From: Pseudolactococcus insecticola
Lineage (GTDB): Bacteria; Bacillota; Bacilli; Lactobacillales; Streptococcaceae
Direction: 5' to 3'
NCBI RefSeq assembly: GCF_011170065.1
Contig: NZ_BLLH01000002.1
Location: 248,001-312,000 of the forward strand
DNA: 64,000 bases
Position 1 is the first letter of the stretch. Every line of letters starts with the position of its first letter. Of the stretch, positions 24,586 to 33,375 are shown in pieces. The translations under genes were made by a program, and so were the position numbers. Under the pieces are notes generated by a model. It worked only from the letters and a program-made list of their open reading frames with translations, was not told the origin of the DNA and did no database searches.

Positions 24586-26391
24586 CTATTTTTCACTTGA
24601 TGGGGCAGTATTTTCACCAAATATCCCCTCATACAGGCAATCTGCAATTTTTTCTTCAGGATGGGGTTCTGATAGCCAAGGTGCAACATTTCGAGATTGT
24701 TGCGGAGCTAGTTCGTCGCCATTTTCTATAATAGTCGTAAGTTGTTTGTCAATGGCTTCAAATGAGTAGTCTTTCAAACGATGTACACCACTCATCAAGG
24801 CTTCACCGTCTTCTGACAAGGGCATGTGATTAGCTTTTTCTAACCAGATAATAGGTTTTCTGAGAATTTGCGCTTCATATAAAACTGAAACACCCTCAGC
24901 AATGACGAGATCAGACGCTTTGATTAAGGCATACATCCCAATATCATCAACAATGGCTGTATTAGGCAGTTCAGCCCAACGTTTTTCAAAATCTGACAAT
25001 AACCTTGCTGCCCTTTCTCGCATCAAGGGATGCGGATTGAAGACAAAAGAGAAGTTGGGATGATTTTTTGCCAAGTCGTAATAGGTCTGTGCCATATCAG
25101 CCAACAAACCAAAATTTAGCCAACTACTAGTTATCGCATGATGGGCAACAATGAGAATTTTTTTACCATAATCTTGCAATTTTTCTGGCCAATAGCCTTT
25201 GGTTTCATAAATTTCAATCGCCTTTAGATTACCAATAGCATGATATTTTTCAATCAACTTTTCTTGACCAATTCGTGTCAGATAAGCACGGTTATTTTCA
25301 GTCAGACTATTAAAAATATAGCTTGATTCCTGAAAATAAGCATTATTTGCATAATCAAGTAAGTAATCACCTGCTATAAAGTCATCAATAACGGTATAGT
25401 AGACCATCAAGAGATACGCATATGAGATGGATTTTGTCCCAAAACGCCCGTCCCAGTCAGCATCCCACGGATCTTGGCGCAGGATATAATGTGGCAAAAA
25501 ATCAGACATTTCAAGTGAAGCCTCTGTATTGGAGATATTCTGATAGCTAATTTTTTGACTTTCAAGCTCTGCTGCAATCTTCTGACGTACACCTCTTGCG
25601 TCAGCACGAGTCAGATCAACGATATAAACTCTCGCATCAAATCGTTCATCGGACTGCAAATATCTGATCAGTCTAGTTGTGGCAGTCGTTGAGCCGTATT
25701 TGTTGATTAAAAAGACAATTTTAATCTTGCCATTTGTAAGCTTTGTCATCTGATGATTCAGACTTCTGATTTGATGTTGTCGCACTTGTATATCGTTTTC
25801 AAGTGTGCTAATGACATTATTGATATGATTGCGATATGACACATTTGCAATCTTAAAAATTCTAGGACGACCACTAGCCCTGCCTTCAAATCTACTGTCG
25901 GATGTTTTAGTTAATGTCGCCGCAACATCATCACTACCATCCAAAATTTGTAACGTTTTCCCGAAAATACGCCAACTTTTTTGATTCCAGAGGCCATTCG
26001 TGATACTGCCATCTACATTAAAAATGATGCCTGTTTTGAGGGCCCCTTGTCTTCTGGGACGTCCATATAACCAGATATTTTCGGTTAGTATAGCACTATC
26101 TATTTCAGTCGTGACACGTTTGTAATACCGTAAATTGCCCTTAACCCGACCTTCAAATCTATCTTGTTCTGTATTTGCGAGTTGTGCAACTGTATTGCCA
26201 TCGCCATTTTTGATAATCAATCGGTTATTTTCTAACAACCATTTTTTGTGATTAGACAAACCACCTACAACACGACCATCCGGTAAAAATCGGACGCCAT
26301 CAGCTAGCTTTCTCCCCTGTGGTCTGCCATAGCGCCAGATAGAGGTGGTTAATCGCGCTTTATCAACGTATGTCTGTTCTTGTTCTGACAT
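24586..26391 (-). CDS. TagF-like transferase with two N-terminal repeat modules (copy G)
   Basis: A 601-residue paralogue of the 22490 gene. It has two clear N-terminal modules (about residues 14-93 and 94-180), each with W-x-Y-G-R-P, a F-x-x-D-G motif and R-F-E-G, then the GT-B/PF04464-like part: KIVFLINKYGST, LPHYILRQDPWDADW, FNPHPLM, and EGVSVLYEAQILRKPIIWLE. It starts one base after the stop of the GT8 gene upstream (26392), so it belongs to the same transcript. The ribosome binding site is weak (GAGAAAG in the upstream gene end). Likely role is transfer of a sugar or polyol phosphate to a surface glycan; no direct evidence for the donor. Confidence 0.78.
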   Translation of the reverse strand: MSEQEQTYVDKARLTTSIWRYGRPQGRKLADGVRFLPDGRVVGGLSNHKKWLLENNRLIIKNGDGNTVAQLANTEQDRFEGRVKGNLRYYKRVTTEIDSAILTENIWLYGRPRRQGALKTGIIFNVDGSITNGLWNQKSWRIFGKTLQILDGSDDVAATLTKTSDSRFEGRASGRPRIFKIANVSYRNHINNVISTLENDIQVRQHQIRSLNHQMTKLTNGKIKIVFLINKYGSTTATTRLIRYLQSDERFDARVYIVDLTRADARGVRQKIAAELESQKISYQNISNTEASLEMSDFLPHYILRQDPWDADWDGRFGTKSISYAYLLMVYYTVIDDFIAGDYLLDYANNAYFQESSYIFNSLTENNRAYLTRIGQEKLIEKYHAIGNLKAIEIYETKGYWPEKLQDYGKKILIVAHHAITSSWLNFGLLADMAQTYYDLAKNHPNFSFVFNPHPLMRERAARLLSDFEKRWAELPNTAIVDDIGMYALIKASDLVIAEGVSVLYEAQILRKPIIWLEKANHMPLSEDGEALMSGVHRLKDYSFEAIDKQLTTIIENGDELAPQQSRNVAPWLSEPHPEEKIADCLYEGIFGENTAPSSEK

Positions 26392-27711
26392 TTAGACTTT
26401 CTCAATTCTAAGCGCTATGATATCAATAACCGTATCTTTCGGAACATTATAAGATGAAATGCCAAATCCCGAATAATCTGAAACAACATCTACTTCAGCT
26501 GTCAAGCTGACTGGTTCATCTTTTATCATATCGACAGATGCCATTCTCTTGACTTTCGCACTTGTTGTATGCCCAACTAACCCAAAACCTTTGACGTCAT
26601 TTGACGCCTTGACCGTCATTGTCACACGATAAGTCCCTGTTTCTTTTTTAAAATGATTGGAAAAACGGAAATTAAGCCGACCAATACCATTGGTCCGTAG
26701 CAAACGATAACTCGTCAAATACGCACTATCCAGTCTCCGCCAATGTGTGATGTTATAGCTTTGTGGTGTCAAAATAAAGTCAATGCTATCAATGCCTTTG
26801 GTGAGCGCCTTGTCAAATATATCAAAAACCTGTCCTGCTTTTAAATCATCTGTGATCATTTTAGCCTTGATTTTATAACGTTGATAGGTGTAGATATACT
26901 CAAAATCTGGCGCAGTAAAGATGTCCTGCAACTGCGCTTTGTGAGACTGATACGCACGGTCCAATAAATGCACGATTTTCGCCTGATTTTTCTCAGGCAT
27001 ATGTACCATATGTAGCACATCAGCCGTTTTCAAAATCTTGATTTGTTCATGGAAAATATAAGGAATGAGTCCTTGATCAGCTACAAATGCCACATCTAGC
27101 CCAGCAAACTCAACTGCTGGTTTCGCATACAGTTCTTCGACAAAGGGTTTCAGATAGTTGCCGTCCACATGGTTTTCCCGCAATTTTGCAACATTCAAAA
27201 TGATAATCCCGTTGTTAATCAGATAACCACGGCGCAAATCGTCCTCTGAAAGATGATGGTCTTTTCTTTCTTGATCTTCACTGATCCCTATGAAGAAATT
27301 ATCTTCAAAATCTTCAAAATAAACATCTGAAATATCCCCAAAAAAGAGAATATCAAAGTCAAAATACATGGCCCGATCAACTGTTTCAGGCATGTATTTA
27401 CCAGCTAAAAATGGGTGATAAACTTGAATCGGCCACCATTTAAGCATGGCTTTCCCATTTTTAAGAAAATCAAGTTCATGCGCATCAATTTGGATATAGA
27501 CATAGTTTTGGCCGTAACGTTTCGTTACTTTCTCGATATCTTTGAGATAAGCCTCATCGATAAAATCAGAGAAGGCATAAAAAGTCACATCAAAATCCTT
27601 GTGCAACTCAAAGAAGTTGACCAAAAATGTTGGTGCCATTGCAAAATGCGGGCTATTCCCACGACCGATTAGATTTATTTTTTGTTTTGCCATGTTTTTT
27701 GTTAGTTCCAT
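26392..27711 (-). CDS. GT8-type glycosyltransferase with extra C-terminal module (copy F)
   Basis: A 439-residue protein. Residues about 10-260 form a family-8 (LgtC/glycogenin-like) transferase: FDFDILFFGD holds the metal-binding DxD, LINNGIIILNV the acceptor-side motif, and DQGLIPYIF follows. The last about 120 residues (from RLNFRFSNHF to DIIALRIEKV) form an added beta-rich module shared with the two other GT8 proteins here and with two gene remnants. The start may be the in-frame ATG at 27693 (MAKQKINLIGRG), which aligns with the paralogues. Sugar specificity unknown. Confidence 0.82.
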   Translation of the reverse strand: MELTKNMAKQKINLIGRGNSPHFAMAPTFLVNFFELHKDFDVTFYAFSDFIDEAYLKDIEKVTKRYGQNYVYIQIDAHELDFLKNGKAMLKWWPIQVYHPFLAGKYMPETVDRAMYFDFDILFFGDISDVYFEDFEDNFFIGISEDQERKDHHLSEDDLRRGYLINNGIIILNVAKLRENHVDGNYLKPFVEELYAKPAVEFAGLDVAFVADQGLIPYIFHEQIKILKTADVLHMVHMPEKNQAKIVHLLDRAYQSHKAQLQDIFTAPDFEYIYTYQRYKIKAKMITDDLKAGQVFDIFDKALTKGIDSIDFILTPQSYNITHWRRLDSAYLTSYRLLRTNGIGRLNFRFSNHFKKETGTYRVTMTVKASNDVKGFGLVGHTTSAKVKRMASVDMIKDEPVSLTAEVDVVSDYSGFGISSYNVPKDTVIDIIALRIEKV

Positions 27712-27744
27712 TCTAAAAAAATTTTAATGCGCGCTTATATCTGA

Positions 27745-29052
27745 TTAAGCTTGATATTGCCCAATCTCGTAGTCTATTTGCTGTATAACAGATGCAAGAA
27801 ATGTGCCCGATCCGACGTCATCATATTTATATGATAATTTATTAAAACAATTATCAGACATATGCTTGAAGGTTTGTCTATATCCCTGCAAGGGATAGCC
27901 TTTCGTGATATGTTTGATATAGGATTTCTGAAGTTTTTCAACCTTTTGTTCCGTTGCCATTAACCGCTGTATTTCTGAATCATCTGTGAAACGTGTCATG
28001 ATATAAAATAATTGATCAATCATGAAATAATGACTAAAATCGTCAAACTCAGACATATAAATCTCTAAGCAAGCCTGCATCAAAAGCAGTAAGTGATGAT
28101 TGGGCTGACTCATAAATAGATAGGCGTTAAAAAAACTTGGTCTATTGTCTGATATGAAAAAATCACTTTCTTTTTTACTTTCAATTGATTGAAGCAGGTC
28201 AAATCCCCTATCTGTAACTGCCACAGTTGCATCAATCCAGCACCCTCCATACTTCACCACAAGCGCCAATCTGAGCCACTCTGAAAAGTGAGTTGGTGAT
28301 ATATTTTGATTGTTTTGATAGTTTCTAACGCCTTCTGGCATATCAAGATAGTCGCAAATTGTCTGGTTATCTAGAACACGATAAGCTTGATTACGTTCAT
28401 CTGCTTTTATCTGGTTGAGATACACGACTTTTTTTACCAAATCAGGCGCTTGTGAGATACCTTGAGCCCAAAAACTCCAAATCGGAAAACTTGTTTCTTT
28501 TTTTGCCTGATCAGTTATATTGCGCTGTTTAATCTCAAACGCCCGTTTTTTGATGCCGTCTAAATGGTTAAAAAACCACATCAATAGTCCTGAATAATTA
28601 TTATATTGCGTCCAATATAGCTGATCAAGCAGGCTGAGATCAATCGCTTGATTGAGGTTTCTGTGTAGCGGAAAGTCATCAATCACGCCAAACTCATAGG
28701 CCCAACGTTCTATCCATAGCGCAGTCAAGCCATCCCCTGTATAACTCTGATAATTCGCAGTTATCAAGGGGGTTAGCCATTGTTTGACTTGAGTTTTTGC
28801 AAATCTTTGAATCTTTTTTATCGCAAGTAAGACTAACCAGTCACGATCAATCTTGGTTTGATGCGCATCCGTTACGCATCCTTTTTCAATCATCAGCAAG
28901 TAACTTTGTTTATCTGATCTAAGGGCGTTGTGTGACAGATTCCACGCGACTTTGTCGATCGGATTTGTGGCATCTATCTCTGTGATGTCCCTATCACCCA
29001 TCACAATGTGATAAATCCGTGCGCTTACCTCGAGTCCAAAATCAGTCTTCAT
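27745..29052 (-). CDS. Capsular polysaccharide synthesis-type glycosyltransferase
   Basis: A 435-residue protein with a family resemblance to Caps_synth (PF05704, GT32-like). The core is SEWLRLALVVKYGGCWIDATVAV (about residues 253-275), with the usual Y-G-G-x-W-x-D-A-T signature, preceded by WSFWAQGISQAPDLV and followed by FNAYLFMSQPNH. The first about 150 residues are less conserved. No membrane segment, so it probably acts on the cytosolic side. AGGAGAG lies 12 bases before the ATG; an out-of-frame ATG in between would give only MENED. Confidence 0.75.
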   Translation of the reverse strand: MKTDFGLEVSARIYHIVMGDRDITEIDATNPIDKVAWNLSHNALRSDKQSYLLMIEKGCVTDAHQTKIDRDWLVLLAIKKIQRFAKTQVKQWLTPLITANYQSYTGDGLTALWIERWAYEFGVIDDFPLHRNLNQAIDLSLLDQLYWTQYNNYSGLLMWFFNHLDGIKKRAFEIKQRNITDQAKKETSFPIWSFWAQGISQAPDLVKKVVYLNQIKADERNQAYRVLDNQTICDYLDMPEGVRNYQNNQNISPTHFSEWLRLALVVKYGGCWIDATVAVTDRGFDLLQSIESKKESDFFISDNRPSFFNAYLFMSQPNHHLLLLMQACLEIYMSEFDDFSHYFMIDQLFYIMTRFTDDSEIQRLMATEQKVEKLQKSYIKHITKGYPLQGYRQTFKHMSDNCFNKLSYKYDDVGSGTFLASVIQQIDYEIGQYQA

Positions 29053-29067
29053 TTTCCATTTTCTCTC

Positions 29068-29360
29068 CTATAAACAATGCCAGCAAGGCAACGAGTATTC
29101 CGCTTTTTTTATCGCAATGTCAATGATATCAACAATTGTCCCAGCCGTCAAACCGTTGGATGTAAAGCCAATACCTGTCAAGTTACGCTGATGAAGTCGA
29201 TGGTTGCGGTTACCTGTATTGGGGCATCTTTTTTGACAGGCTGACGTGTCAGTGGTTTCGGTGTCAATCCCTCAAAAGCGATAAAACCAAAACTTTCTGT
29301 TGGTTCAGATAATCTAACAGTCATCTGCACTTGATAGGCTGCTTTTTCCTTCTGAAAATA
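29068..29360 (-). pseudogene. Decayed C-terminal module of a GT8-type gene
   Basis: After the stop of the intact GT8 gene, another frame reads YFQKEKAAYQVQMTVRLSEP and on through VTATIDF. A one-base deletion near 29195 then shifts the frame, and it continues NLTGIGFTSNGLTAGTIVDI. Both parts align with the C-terminal module of the GT8 proteins. No start or GT8 domain remains. It accounts for the otherwise empty gap between 29053 and 29365. Confidence 0.85.
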
Positions 29361-29365
29361 TTCTG

Positions 29366-30688
29366 TTACAGCCTCTCCAATGTCAAGTCGATAATATCTA
29401 TCCGTGTGCCTAGTGGCACTGTATAGTTTGAAAAGCCAACGCCAACATAATCATGCTGTGCAAAGTTCAATTTAGCTTTGAGGGTTGTCACGATTCCTTT
29501 CTCAACTGTTTTTGAATCCATTCTTTGAGCACGCTGTGCTTTTCCTGTTTTATAAAAAGCAACTAGCCCAAAATCTGCAATCGTTCCATTCGCCTCCACC
29601 GTCAGACTAACTTGGTACTCTGACGACTTTTTTTGAAATTGATCTGAAAATCTAAAGTTCAGCCTGCCAATATCAGAGATATCCTTTGCCACATAGGCTG
29701 TCAAGTAGTCTGAGCTGACACGTTGCCAGAATCTCTGATACCATTGCGGTGCCAAAATAAAATCTGGATGTTCTATGCCTTTTAAAATAGCTGTGTCAAA
29801 CTTTTCAAACACGTCTTCGGCACTCAGATTTTCTAAAATCATCTGACTCATCAGCTTATAACGTTGATAATTATAGATGTATTTGGCATCAGGTGATGCT
29901 AACACATCCTGTAATTCTGCCTTGTGCGAGCGATACTCCGGCGCAAGAAGATGGACAATAGGCGACTGATTATGGCGTTCTGGCAGACTAAACATCAATA
30001 AAATACGGTCGTCTTGTAAGACTTTGATTTGATTTGCAAATGCATAGGCTTCAAGACCTTGCTCAGAATAAAACGACACCATATGACCTGCAAAATAAAA
30101 TTTGTCAAGTTGAGCCGCCTTATCAACAAACTGATGATAGTAAGCATCGTCAATCCCGTCAGAACGCATTTTTGCAACATTCAAGATAATAGCACCACCA
30201 TTGATCAGTTTCCCGCGCCGCATGAGATCATGAGAAATATGACTGTCCGTACGCCCTGGTACTTCACTTGCCCCGATGATATAGTTATCTTCAAACGCTT
30301 CAAAATAAACATCTGAAATATCATCAAAAAAAGTGATGTCAAAGTCAAAACTCATGGCTCGATCTACCGTATCAGGCAGATATTTTCCAGCCAACAAAGG
30401 ATAATAAACCTGAATCGGCCAGATTGAAAACATCTCTGATACATCATAATCTTTGAGGTAGGCAAATTCTTCTTGATCTATCTGAGTATAAACAACTTTT
30501 TGACCATAATGTGCTGCAATCTTCTGCATATCTGCCAAGTACTCATCTGAAATATAATCAGAAAAGGCATAAAAAGTGATGTCATACGCCTTATGAAGCT
30601 CAAAAAAATTGGTCAGAAAAGTCGGTGCTTGACTAAAATAGCCACTGTCACCTTTCCCAATGAGATTAATTTGTTTTTTCTCAATCAT
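29366..30688 (-). CDS. GT8-type glycosyltransferase with extra C-terminal module (copy D)
   Basis: A 440-residue paralogue of the genes at 26392 and 32040. The GT8 part has MSFDFDITFFDD with its DxD and LINGGAIILNVAKM; the C-terminal module runs from RLNFRFSDQF to DIIDLTLERL. AAGGATAAG precedes the ATG. It lies 65 bases after the XcbB-like gene. A remnant of a further C-terminal module sits immediately downstream, suggesting that two tandem paralogues once recombined here. Confidence 0.82.
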   Translation of the reverse strand: MIEKKQINLIGKGDSGYFSQAPTFLTNFFELHKAYDITFYAFSDYISDEYLADMQKIAAHYGQKVVYTQIDQEEFAYLKDYDVSEMFSIWPIQVYYPLLAGKYLPDTVDRAMSFDFDITFFDDISDVYFEAFEDNYIIGASEVPGRTDSHISHDLMRRGKLINGGAIILNVAKMRSDGIDDAYYHQFVDKAAQLDKFYFAGHMVSFYSEQGLEAYAFANQIKVLQDDRILLMFSLPERHNQSPIVHLLAPEYRSHKAELQDVLASPDAKYIYNYQRYKLMSQMILENLSAEDVFEKFDTAILKGIEHPDFILAPQWYQRFWQRVSSDYLTAYVAKDISDIGRLNFRFSDQFQKKSSEYQVSLTVEANGTIADFGLVAFYKTGKAQRAQRMDSKTVEKGIVTTLKAKLNFAQHDYVGVGFSNYTVPLGTRIDIIDLTLERL

Positions 30689-30753
30689 TTACTTATCCTT
30701 GTAATGTTAAAACGTTTGATGACAGCTTTTTCCCCCAGATCAAAGTTTGTCGT

Positions 30754-32025
30754 CTATATGCCAACCAAAAACCAGTCTGACATAGGCTTAAAAGTCGCTT
30801 TTTTCGTGATGACGTCTCCGTCTTGTTTGACCACTTCAAAGGGGATACGTTCACCGACTTTGACTTGGTTTGTTAGATAAAACTCAATCACCTGCGTCTC
30901 AATTATCTCAAGATCAATCTCATAAGTTTCCTGTCCAACAAACGGTATCATTGGTAAAAACGAGGCTTCACGTGGCTTCTCGCTTACCTGAGTCAATGCT
31001 ATCTCTAAACTATCCCCCACTTTTGCAAATGTAAAATAGCGTGTTGACAAAGGCATTTTGACATCAAACCTTACTGGATTTAAAACAGATTGATTCAGCT
31101 CAACATAACTAGCATCCATTGACTCCAGAGTCTTAATTATATTTGCTAAGAAATAGGGCACGCCTCCATGTTCCACCAACGCTATATGCTTACTGACACC
31201 ATTCGTAGTATCAAATGCTATAGCCAAATCAATCAACTGCACACGTTTATCCCAAATGACTTGGTAATGCGGCCAAAAGGCTTGGCTATCTGACGACGAC
31301 ATAATCGTAATTTTTGCATCTTTACTATCACTGCGCATAAACGGCTCTAACACCTCACCAAATGACGTCGGAATCTGATCTCGCAAGAGACTATAGTCTC
31401 TATTGTGCAAATAAGCAACCGTCAGAGCCGGTTCATGTGCGACGGCATAATAATCCCCTGCAAGTGCATGTAAAACTGCCCCAAACCCGCCACGACTTGA
31501 CCCCATAAGCAGAACACGCGCTTTATCAATCTTCAAATCCTGATAAGTTTTTTTAATTAAGTTTTGAACATCTGAGATATAGTCCGGATAATTTTCTGTA
31601 TTCATGAAAAATGACCCTGAGATCAGATTGGTATCTGCTATTTCTAGGATGTAGGTATTTCTTGGCAGATGCTTTTTTAAGTCTCGAAAAATTTCTTCTC
31701 TGCCAAACATGCGACCACGCGCATTGACATCATAAATAAGAAAGGGCGGAAAAACAACAACTAGCTTGTTCTTAAAACTTGTCGAAGGTGTTTTGGGCTG
31801 CGTTATCCGGTACTGTAACTTACCAACATGTCCAAATCCAAAGTCAAGATTTGTCAACTTGACAAAGCGGTACTCACCAGTATCCGTGTTATATCCATCT
31901 ACTGTATAGCCTTGATTGGCATAATCCTTGATTTTGTGATAATTAGTAACGCTTTTTTGCCTATGAAACGTTGTCATATCTCCACGATCATTTTCAAATT
32001 TCTCGAAAAATTCTATCTCTGACAT
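30754..32025 (-). CDS. Alpha/beta-hydrolase-fold protein, XcbB/CpsF capsule family-like
   Basis: A 423-residue soluble protein. The centre has a nucleophile-elbow motif VLLMGSSRGGFGAVLHAL (about residues 168-185) and later EHGGVPYF near 281, compatible with a Ser-His hydrolase or transferase fold. The overall look fits proteins annotated as XcbB/CpsF capsular polysaccharide biosynthesis. The last about 120 residues look beta-rich. It sits between two GT8 genes in the same direction with a strong GGGAGGAGAG site. A glycan phosphotransfer or acyl-modifying role would be inference only. Confidence 0.6.
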   Translation of the reverse strand: MSEIEFFEKFENDRGDMTTFHRQKSVTNYHKIKDYANQGYTVDGYNTDTGEYRFVKLTNLDFGFGHVGKLQYRITQPKTPSTSFKNKLVVVFPPFLIYDVNARGRMFGREEIFRDLKKHLPRNTYILEIADTNLISGSFFMNTENYPDYISDVQNLIKKTYQDLKIDKARVLLMGSSRGGFGAVLHALAGDYYAVAHEPALTVAYLHNRDYSLLRDQIPTSFGEVLEPFMRSDSKDAKITIMSSSDSQAFWPHYQVIWDKRVQLIDLAIAFDTTNGVSKHIALVEHGGVPYFLANIIKTLESMDASYVELNQSVLNPVRFDVKMPLSTRYFTFAKVGDSLEIALTQVSEKPREASFLPMIPFVGQETYEIDLEIIETQVIEFYLTNQVKVGERIPFEVVKQDGDVITKKATFKPMSDWFLVGI

Positions 32026-32039
32026 AACTCTCCTCCCTG

Positions 32040-33359
32040 TTAGCTATCTGTCAACTTCTCTATCGAAATATCTATCAAATCAATGACAGACCCGATTGGC
32101 ACACCATATGATGAAAAGCCAATACCATCGTAATTTTTTGAGGCAAAGTTTATCGTCGCCGTAAAAGTCGTTGGCTCCTGACTTGCAACTGGACCAGATG
32201 TTAATCGGGTAAGTTTACTACTATTATTACTAAACCCAATCATACCAAGGTTCTCAATCGTAAGCGATGACTGAATCACGAGCTTAACTTGATAATCTCC
32301 CTGAGTTTTTCTTGCCATGAATTGTTTGGAAAAACGATAGTTCAGCCGTGCTATTTGTTTTTCTTCACTTTCTTGGATACGATTGCTATCCAAAAAAAGA
32401 GATTTGACATGCTTCATGATATTTTTACGACTCACAAAATTAGGTAGCAGGTTAAAATTGCTGTACTTGCTCGCACGCACTAGTTTTGCATCAAAGTACT
32501 GGTAAACCTCGTCAGAAGTTAATACTCCAAGTAACATCTGCGCCTTAAGTTCATATTGCGCCCGTTGATAGATCAAATCTGGATAATCACCCGTCAGAAC
32601 ATGGCTTAAATCACTTTGAAAGACTGCCTTCAAGGCACCGACTAAATGTATGATTGGCGCTTTTTCTTCATACAAACCATGAGAAATGCGATTATCCGTT
32701 ATGACTTTGATATGTTCTAAAAAGGTAAATGCTAGCAATCCCTGATCTGCAAAAAAACTCACCGTATTTCTAAAAACTTTAACTGGTGGTAGCTGCGCTG
32801 ACTTTGCAACAAAGTCCTGCATATATTGTCCATCGATATGATTTGCTCGCAAAGCTGCCACGTTCAACATCAGAACGCCTGTATTGATAAGGAGCCCCCG
32901 CCGCAGCTCTGACGGAGTGATAGTCGCCTGTTCCTTGAAAATAATATCGCGCTTTCCGATAAAATAATTACCATCAAAGTCAGCGTGATAGAAGCTCATA
33001 ATCTGACCTACAAAAAGCACATCTAAGTCAAAATAAACAGCACGATCAACTGACTCAGGCAGATATTTTCCTGCAAGCATGTAGTAATAGGCCTGTTTTG
33101 GCCATCTGTCAGCACCCGCATCATAGTCCTTCAAAAAGTCAAATTCATTTTCTGATATTTTGACGTAGTTAAACGTTTGCCCATAGCGCTCTGCAATCGC
33201 TGATAACTGCGTTTGATGTTTTGTAGATAAAGCATCACAAAATGCAAAAAATCTAACGTCAAACTCTGAGTGAAGGTCACAAAAATTGACAAAAAATGCC
33301 GGTGCTTCATCAAAAAAATGGTCATCGCCACAGATGACGACATTAAGTTCTTCTCGCAT
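32040..33359 (-). CDS. GT8-type glycosyltransferase with extra C-terminal module (copy B)
   Basis: A 439-residue paralogue of the other two GT8 proteins. AVYFDLDVLFVG supplies the DxD and LINTGVLMLNVAAL the acceptor-side motif; RLNYRFSKQF to DLIDISIEKL is the C-terminal module. It diverges more from copies D and F than they do from each other, by eye. It follows the first transferase of the cluster by 16 bases with an AAAGGAAAAG site. Confidence 0.82.
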   Translation of the reverse strand: MREELNVVICGDDHFFDEAPAFFVNFCDLHSEFDVRFFAFCDALSTKHQTQLSAIAERYGQTFNYVKISENEFDFLKDYDAGADRWPKQAYYYMLAGKYLPESVDRAVYFDLDVLFVGQIMSFYHADFDGNYFIGKRDIIFKEQATITPSELRRGLLINTGVLMLNVAALRANHIDGQYMQDFVAKSAQLPPVKVFRNTVSFFADQGLLAFTFLEHIKVITDNRISHGLYEEKAPIIHLVGALKAVFQSDLSHVLTGDYPDLIYQRAQYELKAQMLLGVLTSDEVYQYFDAKLVRASKYSNFNLLPNFVSRKNIMKHVKSLFLDSNRIQESEEKQIARLNYRFSKQFMARKTQGDYQVKLVIQSSLTIENLGMIGFSNNSSKLTRLTSGPVASQEPTTFTATINFASKNYDGIGFSSYGVPIGSVIDLIDISIEKLTDS

Positions 33360-33375
33360 GCTTTTCCTTTATCGT

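Larger units (their letters stand above)
24407..24807. repeat. Direct repeat copy 2
   Basis: Second copy of the 403-base repeat. It includes the deoB fragment, duplicated terminator/promoter and the last about 220 bases of the transferase gene at 24586. Confidence 0.9.

Noticed and set aside
27745..29052. Caps_synth-type gene as evidence for a complete capsule locus
   Set aside because: No priming transferase, flippase or polymerase in the window.
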